From: Diaphorobacter ruginosibacter
Lineage (GTDB): Bacteria; Pseudomonadota; Gammaproteobacteria; Burkholderiales; Burkholderiaceae_C
NCBI RefSeq assembly: GCF_014395975.1
Contig: NZ_CP060714.1
Location: 1,054,001 to 1,118,000 of the forward strand
Reading direction: 5' to 3'
DNA length: 64,000 nt
In this document: positions 1 through 8,682 of the stretch, piece by piece
Layout: each line of letters starts with the position of its first letter
Position numbering within the stretch: the first letter of the stretch is position 1
Translations under genes and position numbers: made by a program
The notes under the pieces: model-generated
Seen by the model: the letters and a program-made list of their open reading frames with translations, nothing else
Databases searched by the model: none
What the model was told of the DNA's origin: nothing

Positions 1-405
1 GCGCATGTTGCCCGTGTCCACCATCATCTGGAATGCGCGCGAATAGAGAAAGTCGCCGACCAGCACGCTGGCGGGATTGCCGAAACTCTCGTTGGCGGTG
101 GGGCGGCCACGGCGCAGCGTGGATTCATCGACCACATCGTCGTGCAGCAAGGTGGCGGTATGGATGAACTCGACCACGGCGGCGAGGTTGAAGCGCTGTT
201 CGCCCCGATATTCGAGCGCACCGCTCATCAACAGCAGCAGTGCGGGGCGCAGGCGCTTGCCGCCGGCCGAGATGATGTACTGGGCTACCTGGCTCACCAG
301 CGGCACCGAGGAGCTGAGGCGTGCGGCGATGACTTGGTCCACTTCGCGCATGTCGTCAGCGATCAAGGCGAGTGTGGTGGCGGTGCTGTTGTTGTTGGCG
401 GCCAA
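1..405 (-). CDS. ispB: Polyprenyl (octaprenyl) diphosphate synthase, C-terminal part outside the window
   Basis: Trans-polyprenyl synthase that elongates FPP with IPP to the ubiquinone side chain. Reading the minus strand gives the family's N-terminal part: a GGKRLRP substrate-binding stretch followed by the first aspartate-rich motif (HDDVVDES, encoded near 121-144) that binds magnesium and the allylic diphosphate, then GRPTANESFGNPASVLVGD. The C-terminal half, including the second Asp-rich motif, lies beyond position 1. The start is uncertain. A TTG at 403-405 gives a roughly normal N terminus, while the ATG at 349-351 would remove about 18 residues. It is divergent from rplU, the usual betaproteobacterial arrangement. 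Family assignment is secure; chain length (C40 or other) cannot be told from this fragment. Confidence 0.88.
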   Translation of the reverse strand, partial: MAANNNSTATTLALIADDMREVDQVIAARLSSSVPLVSQVAQYIISAGGKRLRPALLLLMSGALEYRGEQRFNLAAVVEFIHTATLLHDDVVDESTLRRGRPTANESFGNPASVLVGDFLYSRAFQMMVDTGNMR

Positions 406-532
406 GGTGATGCAGTCGGAAAATGTCAAAGAATCAAATTATAGGAGCCGCTGCGGCAAACGGCCCAGCCGCGCCCTGTGCCCGGACGTCGCTCGCCGGG
501 AATGGTTGACGCGGGCCGTGCTGTCTGCGCAA

Positions 533-561
533 TTGCTGTTCTGCGATGTCTGTGCTAGAAT
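533..561 (+). promoter_or_regulatory. Probable sigma-70 promoter of rplU-rpmA
   Basis: TTGCTG (533-538), a 17-bp spacer and TAGAAT (556-561), preceded by TGC, which makes an extended -10. A start near 568 would give a leader of about 45 nt ending in the AAGAGG ribosome site at 603-608 before the rplU ATG. Seen in sequence; activity is inferred. Confidence 0.6.
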
Positions 562-613
562 TGCGAGTTCCGTAGAAATTCGTCTGCGGAGCTTCAAATC
601 TCAAGAGGTTTAC

Positions 614-925
614 ATGTACGCGGTCATAAAAACCGGCGGCAAGCAATATCGCGTTGCTGCTGGCGAAAAAATCAAAGTAGAACAGATTGCTGCGGACGTA
701 GGCCAGGAAATTGTGATCGACCAGGTTCTGGCTGTCGGCAACGGCGCTGAAATCAAGGTTGGTGCACCCCTGGTGTCCGGCGCGTCTGTGAAGGCAACGG
801 TTGTTGCCCACGGCAAGCACGACAAAGTGCGCATCTTCAAGCTGCGTCGTCGCAAGCACTATGCTAAGTCTCAAGGTCACCGTCAACAGTTCACCGAACT
901 GCTGATCGGCGCTATTGCTGCTTAA
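614..925 (+). CDS. rplU: 50S ribosomal protein L21
   Basis: Component of the large ribosomal subunit that contacts 23S rRNA. The 103-residue product begins MYAVIKTGGKQYRVAAGE, the L21 signature start, and carries the basic KLRRRKHYAKSQGHRQ stretch near the C terminus that contacts rRNA. Length matches the family. The start is the ATG eight bases after an AAGAGG ribosome site. An upstream in-frame extension to position 77 is a spurious read-through antisense to ispB. It is followed after 12 bases by rpmA in the standard L21-L27 operon. Confidence 0.98.
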   Translation: MYAVIKTGGKQYRVAAGEKIKVEQIAADVGQEIVIDQVLAVGNGAEIKVGAPLVSGASVKATVVAHGKHDKVRIFKLRRRKHYAKSQGHRQQFTELLIGAIAA

Positions 926-937
926 GGGGTATATCTC

Positions 938-1195
938 ATGGCACAGAAAAAAGGCGGCGGCTCTACGCGAAACGGTCGCGATTCCAAGCCAAAGATGCTT
1001 GGTGTCAAGGCTTACGGTGGTGAACTGATCAGCGCTGGCTCGATCATCGTTCGTCAGCGCGGCACACGCATTCACGCTGGCGTGAACGTGGGTCAGGGCA
1101 AGGACCACACTCTGTTCGCCCTGGTGGACGGCCACGTGTCCTTCGGCACCAAGGGTGCTCTGAACAAGCACACTGTGAGCATCACTCCGGTGTAA
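938..1195 (+). CDS. rpmA: 50S ribosomal protein L27
   Basis: 85-residue large-subunit protein whose N-terminal tail reaches the peptidyl-transferase centre. It starts MAQKKGGGSTRNGRDS, the conserved L27 N terminus, with no cleavable N-terminal extension of the Firmicutes kind. Length is normal. A ribosome site (AAGGGG) overlaps the end of rplU, so the two are co-transcribed. A strong terminator follows at 1218. Confidence 0.98.
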   Translation: MAQKKGGGSTRNGRDSKPKMLGVKAYGGELISAGSIIVRQRGTRIHAGVNVGQGKDHTLFALVDGHVSFGTKGALNKHTVSITPV

Positions 1196-1217
1196 GCTGT
1201 TCGCTGAACACGCAGCC

Positions 1218-1250
1218 AAAGCCCCGACCCGTCGGGGCTTTGTTGTTTTC
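1218..1250 (+). terminator. Rho-independent terminator after rpmA
   Basis: Eleven-base perfect inverted repeat, AAAGCCCCGAC (1218-1228) against GTCGGGGCTTT (1231-1241), with a very short loop. In practice the innermost pair opens. It is followed by TTTGTTGTTTT. It separates the ribosomal-protein operon from obgE. Confidence 0.85.
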
Positions 1251-1390
1251 AGCTTTCGTATTTTTCACGAAGCCTGATCGGCTTCGATTGTCGCCTGGCG
1301 GTGTTTTTGCCGCGATTGGCCTCTTGTTTTTTCGAGGCCCAAGTCCTTTCCATTGAGTGCGGAACGGACTCTTTTGTAAACTCTAAGACC

Positions 1391-2503
1391 ATGAAGTTCG
1401 TCGACGAAGCCTATATTGACATTGCCGCCGGTGACGGGGGCAATGGCTGCGTGTCGTTCCGCCACGAGAAGTACAAGGAATTTGGCGGCCCTGACGGGGG
1501 CGATGGCGGCCGTGGCGGCCATGTGTTCGCCGTGGCCGACCCGAACCTGAATACGCTTGTCGACTATCGTTTCTCGCGCCGCCACGAGGCACAGCGGGGC
1601 GAGCACGGCAAGGGTTCGGACATGTTCGGTGCTGCGGGCAAGGATGTGACGCTGCGCATGCCGGTGGGCACCATCATCACCGACGCCGAAACGGGCGAGG
1701 TGCTGTTCGAGCTGCTCAGTCCGGGCGAGACGATCACCATCGCCAAGGGCGGCGATGGTGGCTTCGGCAACCTGCGGTTCAAGAGCGCCATCAACCGTGC
1801 GCCGCGCCAGAAGACGCCGGGTTTCCCGGGCGAGCGCCGCAATCTCAAGCTGGAGCTGAAGGTGCTGGCCGATGTGGGGCTTCTGGGCATGCCGAATGCG
1901 GGCAAGTCCACCTTCATCGCAGCCGTGTCGAACGCACGCCCGAAGATTGCCGACTATCCATTCACGACGCTGCACCCGAACCTGGGCGTCGTGCGCGTGG
2001 GTCCCGAGCAAAGTTTCGTGATCGCCGACATCCCCGGCCTGATCGAGGGAGCGTCGGAGGGTGCCGGACTCGGCCACCAGTTCCTGCGCCACCTGCAGCG
2101 TACGCGGCTGTTGCTGCACATCGTGGACGTGTCTCCCTTCGACGAGAACGTCGATCCGGTGGAGCAGGCCAAGGCGATCGTGGAGGAACTGCGCAAATAC
2201 GATGCAGAGCTCTACGGCAAGCCTCGCTGGCTGGTGCTCAACAAGCTGGACATGGTGCCCGAGGAGGACCGTGCCAAGCTGGTGAAGGATTTCGTCAAGC
2301 GCTTCAAGTGGAAGGGCCCGGTCTTCGAGATCTCGGCACTCACGCGCGAGGGCTGCGAGCCGCTGATCAAGACGATCTTCCAGCACGTGCATGCCGAGCA
2401 GATGGCGCAGAACACGCCCGAGGAGGTTGATCCCCGCTTTCTGCCGCACGAGGACGTCGACATGCAGAATGACCCGCGATTTGCTCCGAGCGACGACGAG
2501 TAA
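1391..2503 (+). CDS. obgE: GTPase ObgE/CgtA
   Basis: Essential ribosome-assembly and stress GTPase. The 370-residue product has the glycine-rich Obg fold (residues 1-160, with GGDGGRGG and GGDGGFGN repeats). The G domain follows, with the P-loop GMPNAGKST near residue 166, DIPGLIEGA as G3, and NKLD as G4. The C-terminal tail is short and acidic, as in proteobacterial members. The start is the ATG beginning MKFVDEAYIDIAAGDGG, the conserved Obg start; a 30-residue upstream extension is discarded. TTGAGT (1353) and TAAACT (1377) with an 18-bp spacer could be a promoter, but it would leave almost no leader, and no clear ribosome site precedes the ATG. Confidence 0.97.
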   Translation: MKFVDEAYIDIAAGDGGNGCVSFRHEKYKEFGGPDGGDGGRGGHVFAVADPNLNTLVDYRFSRRHEAQRGEHGKGSDMFGAAGKDVTLRMPVGTIITDAETGEVLFELLSPGETITIAKGGDGGFGNLRFKSAINRAPRQKTPGFPGERRNLKLELKVLADVGLLGMPNAGKSTFIAAVSNARPKIADYPFTTLHPNLGVVRVGPEQSFVIADIPGLIEGASEGAGLGHQFLRHLQRTRLLLHIVDVSPFDENVDPVEQAKAIVEELRKYDAELYGKPRWLVLNKLDMVPEEDRAKLVKDFVKRFKWKGPVFEISALTREGCEPLIKTIFQHVHAEQMAQNTPEEVDPRFLPHEDVDMQNDPRFAPSDDE

Positions 2504-2601
2504 GCCCTGCGTGGTTTCATAATGGCGCCTGCCGGCCCGTGGCGGCGGCGCCTGTGCGGCGAGCGCCATCGGGTCACCAACAGCCCTACACATACAGATA
2601 A

Positions 2602-3741
2602 ATGGTCTCCAATGTTTTGAGCGATGCACGCCGCATCGTGGTGAAGGTCGGCTCCAGCCTCGTGACCAACGAGGGCAAGGGCCTCGACGAGGTTGCGATT
2701 GGTGAATGGAGCCGCCAGCTCGCGGCGCTGGTGCATGGCGAAGGTGGCGTCAAGCGCGAGGTCATCATGGTGTCGAGCGGCGCGATCGCCGAAGGTATGA
2801 AGCGCCTGGGCTGGGCCACGCGTCCCGGCGAGATCCACGAGCTGCAGGCCGCCGCTGCCGTGGGGCAGATGGGGCTGGCTCAGATGTACGAGACCAAGCT
2901 GCGCGAACAGGGCATGCGCAGCGCGCAGGTGCTGCTCACCCACGCCGACCTGGCCGACCGCGAGCGCTATCTGAACGCTCGCACCACGCTGCTGACGCTG
3001 CTGCGCCTGGGCGTGGTTCCGGTCATCAACGAGAACGACACCGTGGTGACCGACGAAATCAAGTTCGGTGACAACGACACGCTGGGCGCGCTGGTGGCCA
3101 ATCTGGTCGAGGCCGATGTGCTGGTCATCCTCACCGACCAGAAGGGCCTGTACACCGCCGATCCGCGCCGTGATCCGGCGGCGAAGTTCGTCGACGTGGC
3201 CAACGCGGGTGATCCCGCGCTCGAGGTCATGGCCGGCGGCGCGGGCTCCAGCATCGGCAAGGGCGGCATGATCACCAAGATCCTGGCCGCCAAGCGCGCG
3301 GCGGGCTCGGGTGCCTCCACCGTCATCGCATGGGGGCGCGAGAACCATGTCCTGATCCGCCTGGCCCAAGGCGAGTCCATCGGCACGCTGCTGGTGGCGC
3401 AGACCCAGAAGAAGCAGGCCCGCAAGCAGTGGATGGCGGATCACCTGCAGATGCGTGGCTATGTGACCGTCGATGCGGGCGCTGCCGCCAAGCTCAAGGG
3501 CAGCGGCAAGAGCCTGCTGCCGATTGGCATGGTTGCCGTCGAGGGCGACTTCGTGCGTGGCGACGTCATCGGCATCCGGGGCGAGGCAGGCGAGGAGATC
3601 GCCCGCGGGCTGGCAAACTACGCCAGCGCGGAAGCGCGCCTCCTGTGCCGCAAGCCGTCGTCGGAATTCGAACACCTGCTGGGCTACGCGGCCGAGCCGG
3701 AGATGGTGCACCGGGACAATCTGGTGCTCATCCAGCATTGA
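2602..3741 (+). CDS. proB: Glutamate 5-kinase
   Basis: First step of proline synthesis: ATP-dependent phosphorylation of L-glutamate to glutamyl-5-phosphate. The 379-residue protein has the amino-acid-kinase domain (residues about 8-260), with IVVKVGSSLV at the start, VSSGAIAEGM, ENDTV and FGDNDTLGALVA. A C-terminal PUA domain (about 285-370) includes the FVRGDVIGIRG strand. Length matches two-domain enterobacterial ProB. Next to obgE and upstream of convergent rppH. Feedback inhibition by proline is a family property, not visible here. The ribosome site is weak. Confidence 0.97.
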   Translation: MVSNVLSDARRIVVKVGSSLVTNEGKGLDEVAIGEWSRQLAALVHGEGGVKREVIMVSSGAIAEGMKRLGWATRPGEIHELQAAAAVGQMGLAQMYETKLREQGMRSAQVLLTHADLADRERYLNARTTLLTLLRLGVVPVINENDTVVTDEIKFGDNDTLGALVANLVEADVLVILTDQKGLYTADPRRDPAAKFVDVANAGDPALEVMAGGAGSSIGKGGMITKILAAKRAAGSGASTVIAWGRENHVLIRLAQGESIGTLLVAQTQKKQARKQWMADHLQMRGYVTVDAGAAAKLKGSGKSLLPIGMVAVEGDFVRGDVIGIRGEAGEEIARGLANYASAEARLLCRKPSSEFEHLLGYAAEPEMVHRDNLVLIQH

Positions 3742-3762
3742 TGCGCGCAGGCGCGTGCACAA

Positions 3763-3791
3763 GCTCCCGGAAACCTGTGGTTTCGGGGAGC
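3763..3791 (+). terminator. Hairpin between convergent proB and rppH
   Basis: Thirteen-base arms GCTCCCGGAAACC and GGTTTCGGGGAGC, one mismatch, with a TGT loop. There is no run of T on either side, so it may be an intergenic hairpin that assists termination of the convergent genes rather than a classic intrinsic terminator. Confidence 0.35.
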
Positions 3792-3866
3792 CCGGTGTCT
3801 TTCGGGAATGGTGGCGACGGAGCCAGTGGGGCCTATCGGGCCTATGGGGCCCGTTGTGCCTGTCGG

Positions 3867-4592
3867 TCAGTCCTTGCGCGGGGCCGCCTTGGGTTGGCTG
3901 TCCGCAGTTCCATTCGCAAGCTGCTGGGGTGCCAGCATGTCGTCCGCCTCCAGCGCGCGCCCCTGGGGATTGGGGTCGAAACTGGCTCCGGGCGGCAGCT
4001 CCATGCCGGGCTTGAGGATCATCGAGTTGAAACGTGTTGCCGTGGGCTGCGTCACGTCGGGCTGGGGCGTGCCATCCCGGGTGCGCATGCCGCTTCTCAG
4101 GTAGCGATTGCGCTGTTCGTGGCGCGGCAGGAAGCGGGCCAGTTCCGTGAGTGCCATTTCATAGACGCCGCGCTTGAATTCCACGACCACATCCAGCGGT
4201 ACCCAGTAGTCGTTCCAGCGCCAGGCATCGAACTCCGGATGGTTGGTGGCACGCAGGTTCAAGTCCCAGTCGTGTCCGAGCAATTGCAGCAGATACCAGA
4301 TCTGCTTCTGGCCCTTGTAATGTCCGCGCGCATCGCGGCGGATATACCGGTCAGGCACCTCGTAGCGCAACCAGTCCCGCGTACGGGCAATGATCCTGAC
4401 GTGGTCGGGCTGCAGCCCGACTTCCTCGTGAAGCTCCCTGAACATGGCCTGCTCGGGGGATTCCCCGCGATCAATGCCACCTTGAGGGAACTGCCAGCTG
4501 TGTGTCCGGATCCTTTTTCCCCAGAATACCTGGTTCCTCTGGTTGAGCAGGATGATGCCGACGTTCGGGCGAAATCCGTCCCGGTCGAGCAT
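3867..4592 (-). CDS. rppH: RNA pyrophosphohydrolase (Nudix)
   Basis: Removes pyrophosphate from the 5' end of triphosphorylated mRNA and so triggers RNase E decay. The 241-residue product starts MLDRDGFRPNVGIILLN and has the Nudix box (GGIDRGESPEQAMFRELHEE..G, residues about 39-61) with the conserved REL-EE-G residues. WRWNDYW and the final core helix follow. The catalytic part ends near residue 170. The remaining 65-70 residues are a Pro/Gln/Ala-rich tail absent from the 176-residue E. coli protein but common in Burkholderiales. It is divergent from proS, with 90 bases between the starts. Confidence 0.93.
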   Translation of the reverse strand: MLDRDGFRPNVGIILLNQRNQVFWGKRIRTHSWQFPQGGIDRGESPEQAMFRELHEEVGLQPDHVRIIARTRDWLRYEVPDRYIRRDARGHYKGQKQIWYLLQLLGHDWDLNLRATNHPEFDAWRWNDYWVPLDVVVEFKRGVYEMALTELARFLPRHEQRNRYLRSGMRTRDGTPQPDVTQPTATRFNSMILKPGMELPPGASFDPNPQGRALEADDMLAPQQLANGTADSQPKAAPRKD

Positions 4593-4682
4593 AATCTAAC
4601 CCCAAATTCAAAAACTGTGACCATTATGCACGGTACCCCGCGCGCGGCAAGCGGGCTAACCTCAGTGGCCTGAGATCGATAG

Positions 4683-6428
4683 ATGAAAGCTTCCCAATTC
4701 CTTATTTCCACCCTGAAAGAAGCCCCTGCAGACGCGGAAGTCGTCAGCCACCAGCTGATGACGCGGGCTGGCATGATCAAAAAGCTGGGCGCAGGTATCT
4801 ACAACTACATGCCGATGGGCTTGCGCGTGATCCGCAAGGTCGAGGCGATCGTGCGCGAGGAAATGAACCGCGCCGGTGCGGTTGAATGCGCCATGCCGGT
4901 GGTCCAGCCGGCGGAGCTCTGGCAGGAAACGGGCCGCTTTGAAAAGATGGGGCCGGAACTGCTGCGCATCCAGGATCGCCACGCGCGCGATTTCGTGATC
5001 CAGCCGACCAGCGAGGAAGTGGTGACCGACATCGCTCGCCAGGAGTTCCGCAGCTACAAGCAGCTGCCCAAGAACCTCTATCAGATCCAGACCAAGTTCC
5101 GTGACGAACGTCGTCCACGCTTCGGCCTGATGCGTGGCCGCGAGTTCATCATGAAGGATGCCTACAGCTTCGATCGCGATCCGGAAGCGGCCAAGGCCAG
5201 CTACCAGGTGATGGCGGCAGCCTATCGCCGCATCTTCGATCGATTTGGCCTCCGTTACCGCGCAGTGGCAGCGGATTCGGGCGCTATCGGCGGTGATCTG
5301 AGCGAGGAATTCCAGGTGATCGCCGCCACCGGCGAGGACGCCATCGTCTATTGCCCGAACAGCGAATACGCGGCCAACATGGAAAAGGCCGAGGCGCTGG
5401 CCCCGACGCATGCGCGTCCGGCCGCCACTCAGCCCCAGACCCTGACGCCGACTCCAGGCAAGGCGACCTGTGGCGAAGTTGCCGAATTGTTGGGTGTGGA
5501 TTTGTCAACAACTGTCAAGTCTTTGGTTTTGGCCACTGATGAGGTCAATGATCAAGGCGAGATCGTGAAGTCGCAAGTGTGGCTGTTGCTGCTGCGCGGC
5601 GACCACGACATGAATGAGATCAAGGTCGGCAAGGTTCCCGGCCTTGATGTGGGCTTCCGTTTCGCCACGCTGTCCGAGATCGAGGAGCATTTCGGCTGCA
5701 AGCCCGGCTATCTGGGCCCGTTGAACATGAAGAAGCCCGTCAGGATCGTTGCCGACCGCGAGGTGGCGCTGATGGCAGACTGGATTTGCGGCGCGAACCA
5801 GATCGACCACCACATCACCGGCGTGAACTGGGGGCGCGATCTGCCCGAGCCGGATCTGGTGGCGGACATCCGCAACGTGGTCGCCGGCGACAAGTCTCCC
5901 GATGGAAAGGGAGAGCTGGCCATCGAACGGGGTATCGAGATCGGGCATGTGTTCTATCTTGGCACCAAGTACAGCAAGGCGATGAATGCCACGTTCCTGG
6001 CCGAGGACGGCAAGCCGGCGTTCTTCGAGATGGGGTGCTACGGCATCGGCGTGACCCGCCTGCCGGCCGCCGCCATCGAGCAGAACCATGACGAGCGCGG
6101 CATCATCTGGCCTGACGCGATTGCGCCGTTCACCGTGGTGATCTGCCCGATCGGCATGGACCGCAGCGAGGAAGTGAAGGCAGCCGCCGAAAAGCTGTAT
6201 GCCGAATTCCTGGCAGCGGGCGTCGACGTCCTGCTGGACGACCGTGGCGAGCGTCCCGGCGCGATGTTTGCTGACTGGGAACTGATCGGCGTGCCGCACC
6301 GCGTGGTGATCTCCGATCGTGGCCTGAAGGAAGGCCAGCTGGAATACCAGGGCCGCCGTGATACCGCGGCAACCAAGGTCGCCGTGGGCGATGTGTTTGC
6401 GCACGTAAAGGAACGTTTGAAGGTATGA
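4683..6428 (+). CDS. proS: Prolyl-tRNA synthetase, bacterial type with editing domain
   Basis: Class II aminoacyl-tRNA synthetase. The 581-residue protein starts MKASQFLISTLKEAPADAEV. Motif 2 lies near residue 138 (KFRDERRPRFGLMRGREF). A YbaK-like editing insertion (about residues 225-390) hydrolyses Ala-tRNA(Pro). Motif 3 is GCYGIGVTR..AA, and the C-terminal anticodon-binding domain contains DDRGERPGAMFADWELIG. Length agrees with E. coli ProS (572). The next gene starts inside its stop codon (ATGA overlap), so they are translationally coupled. Confidence 0.98.
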   Translation: MKASQFLISTLKEAPADAEVVSHQLMTRAGMIKKLGAGIYNYMPMGLRVIRKVEAIVREEMNRAGAVECAMPVVQPAELWQETGRFEKMGPELLRIQDRHARDFVIQPTSEEVVTDIARQEFRSYKQLPKNLYQIQTKFRDERRPRFGLMRGREFIMKDAYSFDRDPEAAKASYQVMAAAYRRIFDRFGLRYRAVAADSGAIGGDLSEEFQVIAATGEDAIVYCPNSEYAANMEKAEALAPTHARPAATQPQTLTPTPGKATCGEVAELLGVDLSTTVKSLVLATDEVNDQGEIVKSQVWLLLLRGDHDMNEIKVGKVPGLDVGFRFATLSEIEEHFGCKPGYLGPLNMKKPVRIVADREVALMADWICGANQIDHHITGVNWGRDLPEPDLVADIRNVVAGDKSPDGKGELAIERGIEIGHVFYLGTKYSKAMNATFLAEDGKPAFFEMGCYGIGVTRLPAAAIEQNHDERGIIWPDAIAPFTVVICPIGMDRSEEVKAAAEKLYAEFLAAGVDVLLDDRGERPGAMFADWELIGVPHRVVISDRGLKEGQLEYQGRRDTAATKVAVGDVFAHVKERLKV

Positions 6429-7120
6429 GCCTGAGTGACGGTGTCATCGAGGGGGGGCAGCAGAAGAAGGGCGGCGTGTCGCGTCGCTCGCTTGTGCTGT
6501 CCGTTTCCGCGGCTCCTTCATTGGGATTGGCGGGTCTCCTGGGCATGCCGCGGCACGCGCATGCCGGCGGCCAGCTCGAAGAGCCGCTGGTGGATTCGGT
6601 GCGCACCGCGCTCAGCTCGGCGGTTGCCAACCAGGCGCCGCCGGAGCCTTTGTTCTCAACCACCGAGGCGCGCATCATGTACCTGCGCTGGCTGGGCACG
6701 ATGAGCGAGAAGCTGCGCAAGCGCAAGCCCGATTGGGAGGTGCGACGCGACTTCCTGCAGACCATCTGGTACGAATCCAAGCGTGCGGGGCTTGATACCT
6801 CGCTGGTGATGGGGCTCGTGCAGGTGGAAAGCGCCTTCCGCAAGTACGCCGTGTCGTCGGTCGGTGCGCGCGGCTACATGCAGGTGATGCCGTTCTGGAC
6901 CCGTGTGATCGGCGACGGCGATCCAGGCAAGCTCTTTCACATGCAGACCAACCTGCGCTTTGGCTGCGTGATTCTGCGCCACTACCTGGACCGGGAGAAG
7001 GGCGACGTCTACATGGCGCTCGGCCGCTACAACGGCAGCCGCGGCAGGGACCCTTATCCCAATGCCGTGTTCGCGGCGCAGCGCAACTGGGCGTTCAACG
7101 AGAAGGTCACCTCGGCTTGA
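6425..7120 (+). CDS. Lytic transglycosylase (SLT domain), exported
   Basis: Peptidoglycan-cleaving enzyme acting in the periplasm. The 231-residue product has a signal of the form SRRSLVLSVSAAPSLGLAGLLG ending near AHA, so a Tat or Sec signal is possible. The SLT domain has catalytic Glu in LVQVESAFRKYAVSSVGARG near residue 135, then GYMQVMPFW and the late ALGRYNGSRG motif. It resembles the short SltY/MltE-type transglycosylases found after proS in Burkholderiales. The ATG overlaps the proS stop codon. Exact family number not assigned. Confidence 0.88.
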   Translation: MSLSDGVIEGGQQKKGGVSRRSLVLSVSAAPSLGLAGLLGMPRHAHAGGQLEEPLVDSVRTALSSAVANQAPPEPLFSTTEARIMYLRWLGTMSEKLRKRKPDWEVRRDFLQTIWYESKRAGLDTSLVMGLVQVESAFRKYAVSSVGARGYMQVMPFWTRVIGDGDPGKLFHMQTNLRFGCVILRHYLDREKGDVYMALGRYNGSRGRDPYPNAVFAAQRNWAFNEKVTSA

Positions 7121-7186
7121 GTGTGCCGTATTGTTCACCTGCGCTTTGGCGGTTGCCCCTCGTTCAGGCCGCAGCCGTGAGCGGCA

Positions 7187-8509
7187 TCAACCCACGGTAG
7201 AGGCCGGCGGCGCGGCGTCAGGGTCCTGCAGCCTCGACACCATCACCTGGTCAATGCGATAGCTGTCAACGTCCAGCACCTCGAACTTGTAGCCGCCGAA
7301 GTTCACGCTGTCCGTCCTGCGCGGCACGCGGCGCAGCATCACCATCAGGAAGCCGGCGAGCGTCTCGTATTCGTCGTCGTGCGGCAGTTCATCGAGGTGC
7401 AGGGCGCGCAGCACATCTTCGATCGGCGTGACGCCGTCGATCAGCCACGAGTTCTCGTCGCGGCGCACGATCTGTTCTTCATCATCGGGGCCGACCAGGT
7501 CGCCCATCACGGTACTCATCACGTCGTTGAGCGTGACGACCCCGACCACAAGGCTGTATTCGTTGACGATGACCGCGAAGTCCTCGTGTACCTGGCGGAA
7601 CTGCTCCAGCACTTCGGCCAGCGTGAGCCGATCGGGAACGATCAGCACCTTGTGCACCAGGTTGTCATCGGTGAGTGACAGCGTCTGGTTGTTGAGCACG
7701 CGCTGGAACAGATCCTTGGCGTCGACATAGCCCACCACGTGGTCGATGTCCCCATCGCAGACCGGATAGGTGGAGAACGGCTCCTCGGCGATGCGTGCGC
7801 GGATCACATCGTCGGGGTCGTCGCGCAGGAAGAATGCGATGCGCTCGCGCTGCGTCATCGCGGAGCCCACCGTGCGCGAGTCGAGCTCGAACACGTTGGC
7901 GATCACCTGCTGCTCCCGTACCGCGAGCACCCCGGCACGCGCGCCGGCTTCGGTCATCGCCAGAATGTCTTCCGAGGTGATGCGCTCGTCGCGCGTGGTC
8001 TGGATACCCAGCAGCTTGAAGACGAGGTCGGCGGTCTTCGCATACAGCCAGACGACCGGCTTGAAGATCCGCATGCACCAGGCCATCGGCGTGAGCACGC
8101 GCACCGCCCAGCGCTCGGGCTCCGCCATGCCCAGGCGCTTGGGGAACAGATCCGAGAACAGGATGAACAGCGAGGTGATGATGAAGAACGAGCAGACGAA
8201 CCCCACGGTCTCTGCCGTGGCCACCGGCAGCCACAGCGTGAACAGCCTGGTGAGCGACGGGCTCAAGGCGCCTTCGCCCACGATGCCGCCCAGGATCGCC
8301 ACCGCGTTCTGGCCAACCTGCACCACCGTGAAGTAGTCGCCCGGCATTTCCTGCAGCTTCAGCACCCGGTCCGCGCGCATGTCCCCGTCGACCGCTATCT
8401 GCCGCAGACGCAGTCGGCGTGAGGCGGCGAGCGAGAGTTCGGCCAGCGAGAAAAATGCGCTGAGCACGATCAGTAGGGCGATGACGAAGAGGCTTTCGGG
8501 AAACTGCAT
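7187..8509 (-). CDS. CNNM/CorC-HlyC family membrane protein
   Basis: 440-residue inner-membrane protein of the CNNM (DUF21) family, members of which transport or sense divalent cations. N-terminal hydrophobic helices span residues 1-25, 60-80, 95-120 and 125-145 and form the DUF21 domain (LSAFFSLAELSLAASR). Two CBS motifs follow (about 205-325, GYVDAKDLF and VVGVVTLNDV). The C-terminal CorC_HlyC domain (about 340-425) contains WLIDGVTPIEDV and TLAGFLM. Overall it resembles E. coli YtfL more than the soluble CorC. The older name hemolysin is not supported by any motif here. Monocistronic on the minus strand. Confidence 0.9.
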   Translation of the reverse strand: MQFPESLFVIALLIVLSAFFSLAELSLAASRRLRLRQIAVDGDMRADRVLKLQEMPGDYFTVVQVGQNAVAILGGIVGEGALSPSLTRLFTLWLPVATAETVGFVCSFFIITSLFILFSDLFPKRLGMAEPERWAVRVLTPMAWCMRIFKPVVWLYAKTADLVFKLLGIQTTRDERITSEDILAMTEAGARAGVLAVREQQVIANVFELDSRTVGSAMTQRERIAFFLRDDPDDVIRARIAEEPFSTYPVCDGDIDHVVGYVDAKDLFQRVLNNQTLSLTDDNLVHKVLIVPDRLTLAEVLEQFRQVHEDFAVIVNEYSLVVGVVTLNDVMSTVMGDLVGPDDEEQIVRRDENSWLIDGVTPIEDVLRALHLDELPHDDEYETLAGFLMVMLRRVPRRTDSVNFGGYKFEVLDVDSYRIDQVMVSRLQDPDAAPPASTVG

Positions 8510-8623
8510 GTAGGAAGTGGCGACTCCGAGGGAGGCTTGGCCACGAGTTGGTGATGAGCCAGTGTAGCGGGCGGCTGGCGTTTGGTGGTGGCCTGTTTTT
8601 GTTCAGGCCCGGGAATCAGCGCA

Positions 8624-8661
8624 GAAAACAAAAAAGCCGTCCTGCAGGGCCGGACGGCTTT
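8624..8661 (-). terminator. Rho-independent terminator after grxD
   Basis: On the minus strand AAAGCCGTCC (8661-8652) pairs with GGACGGCTTT (8642-8633), all ten bases matching, with an 8-9 base loop, followed by TTTTTTGTTTTC. It ends the hemA-prfA-prmC-grxD strand run. Confidence 0.88.
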
Positions 8662-8682
8662 GGGGGAGCGGAGTGGGACGGC

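Noticed and set aside
1353..1382. TTGAGT-N18-TAAACT as obgE promoter
   Set aside because: Fair hexamers, but the start would fall at the ATG and make a leaderless mRNA; not listed as a separate feature.
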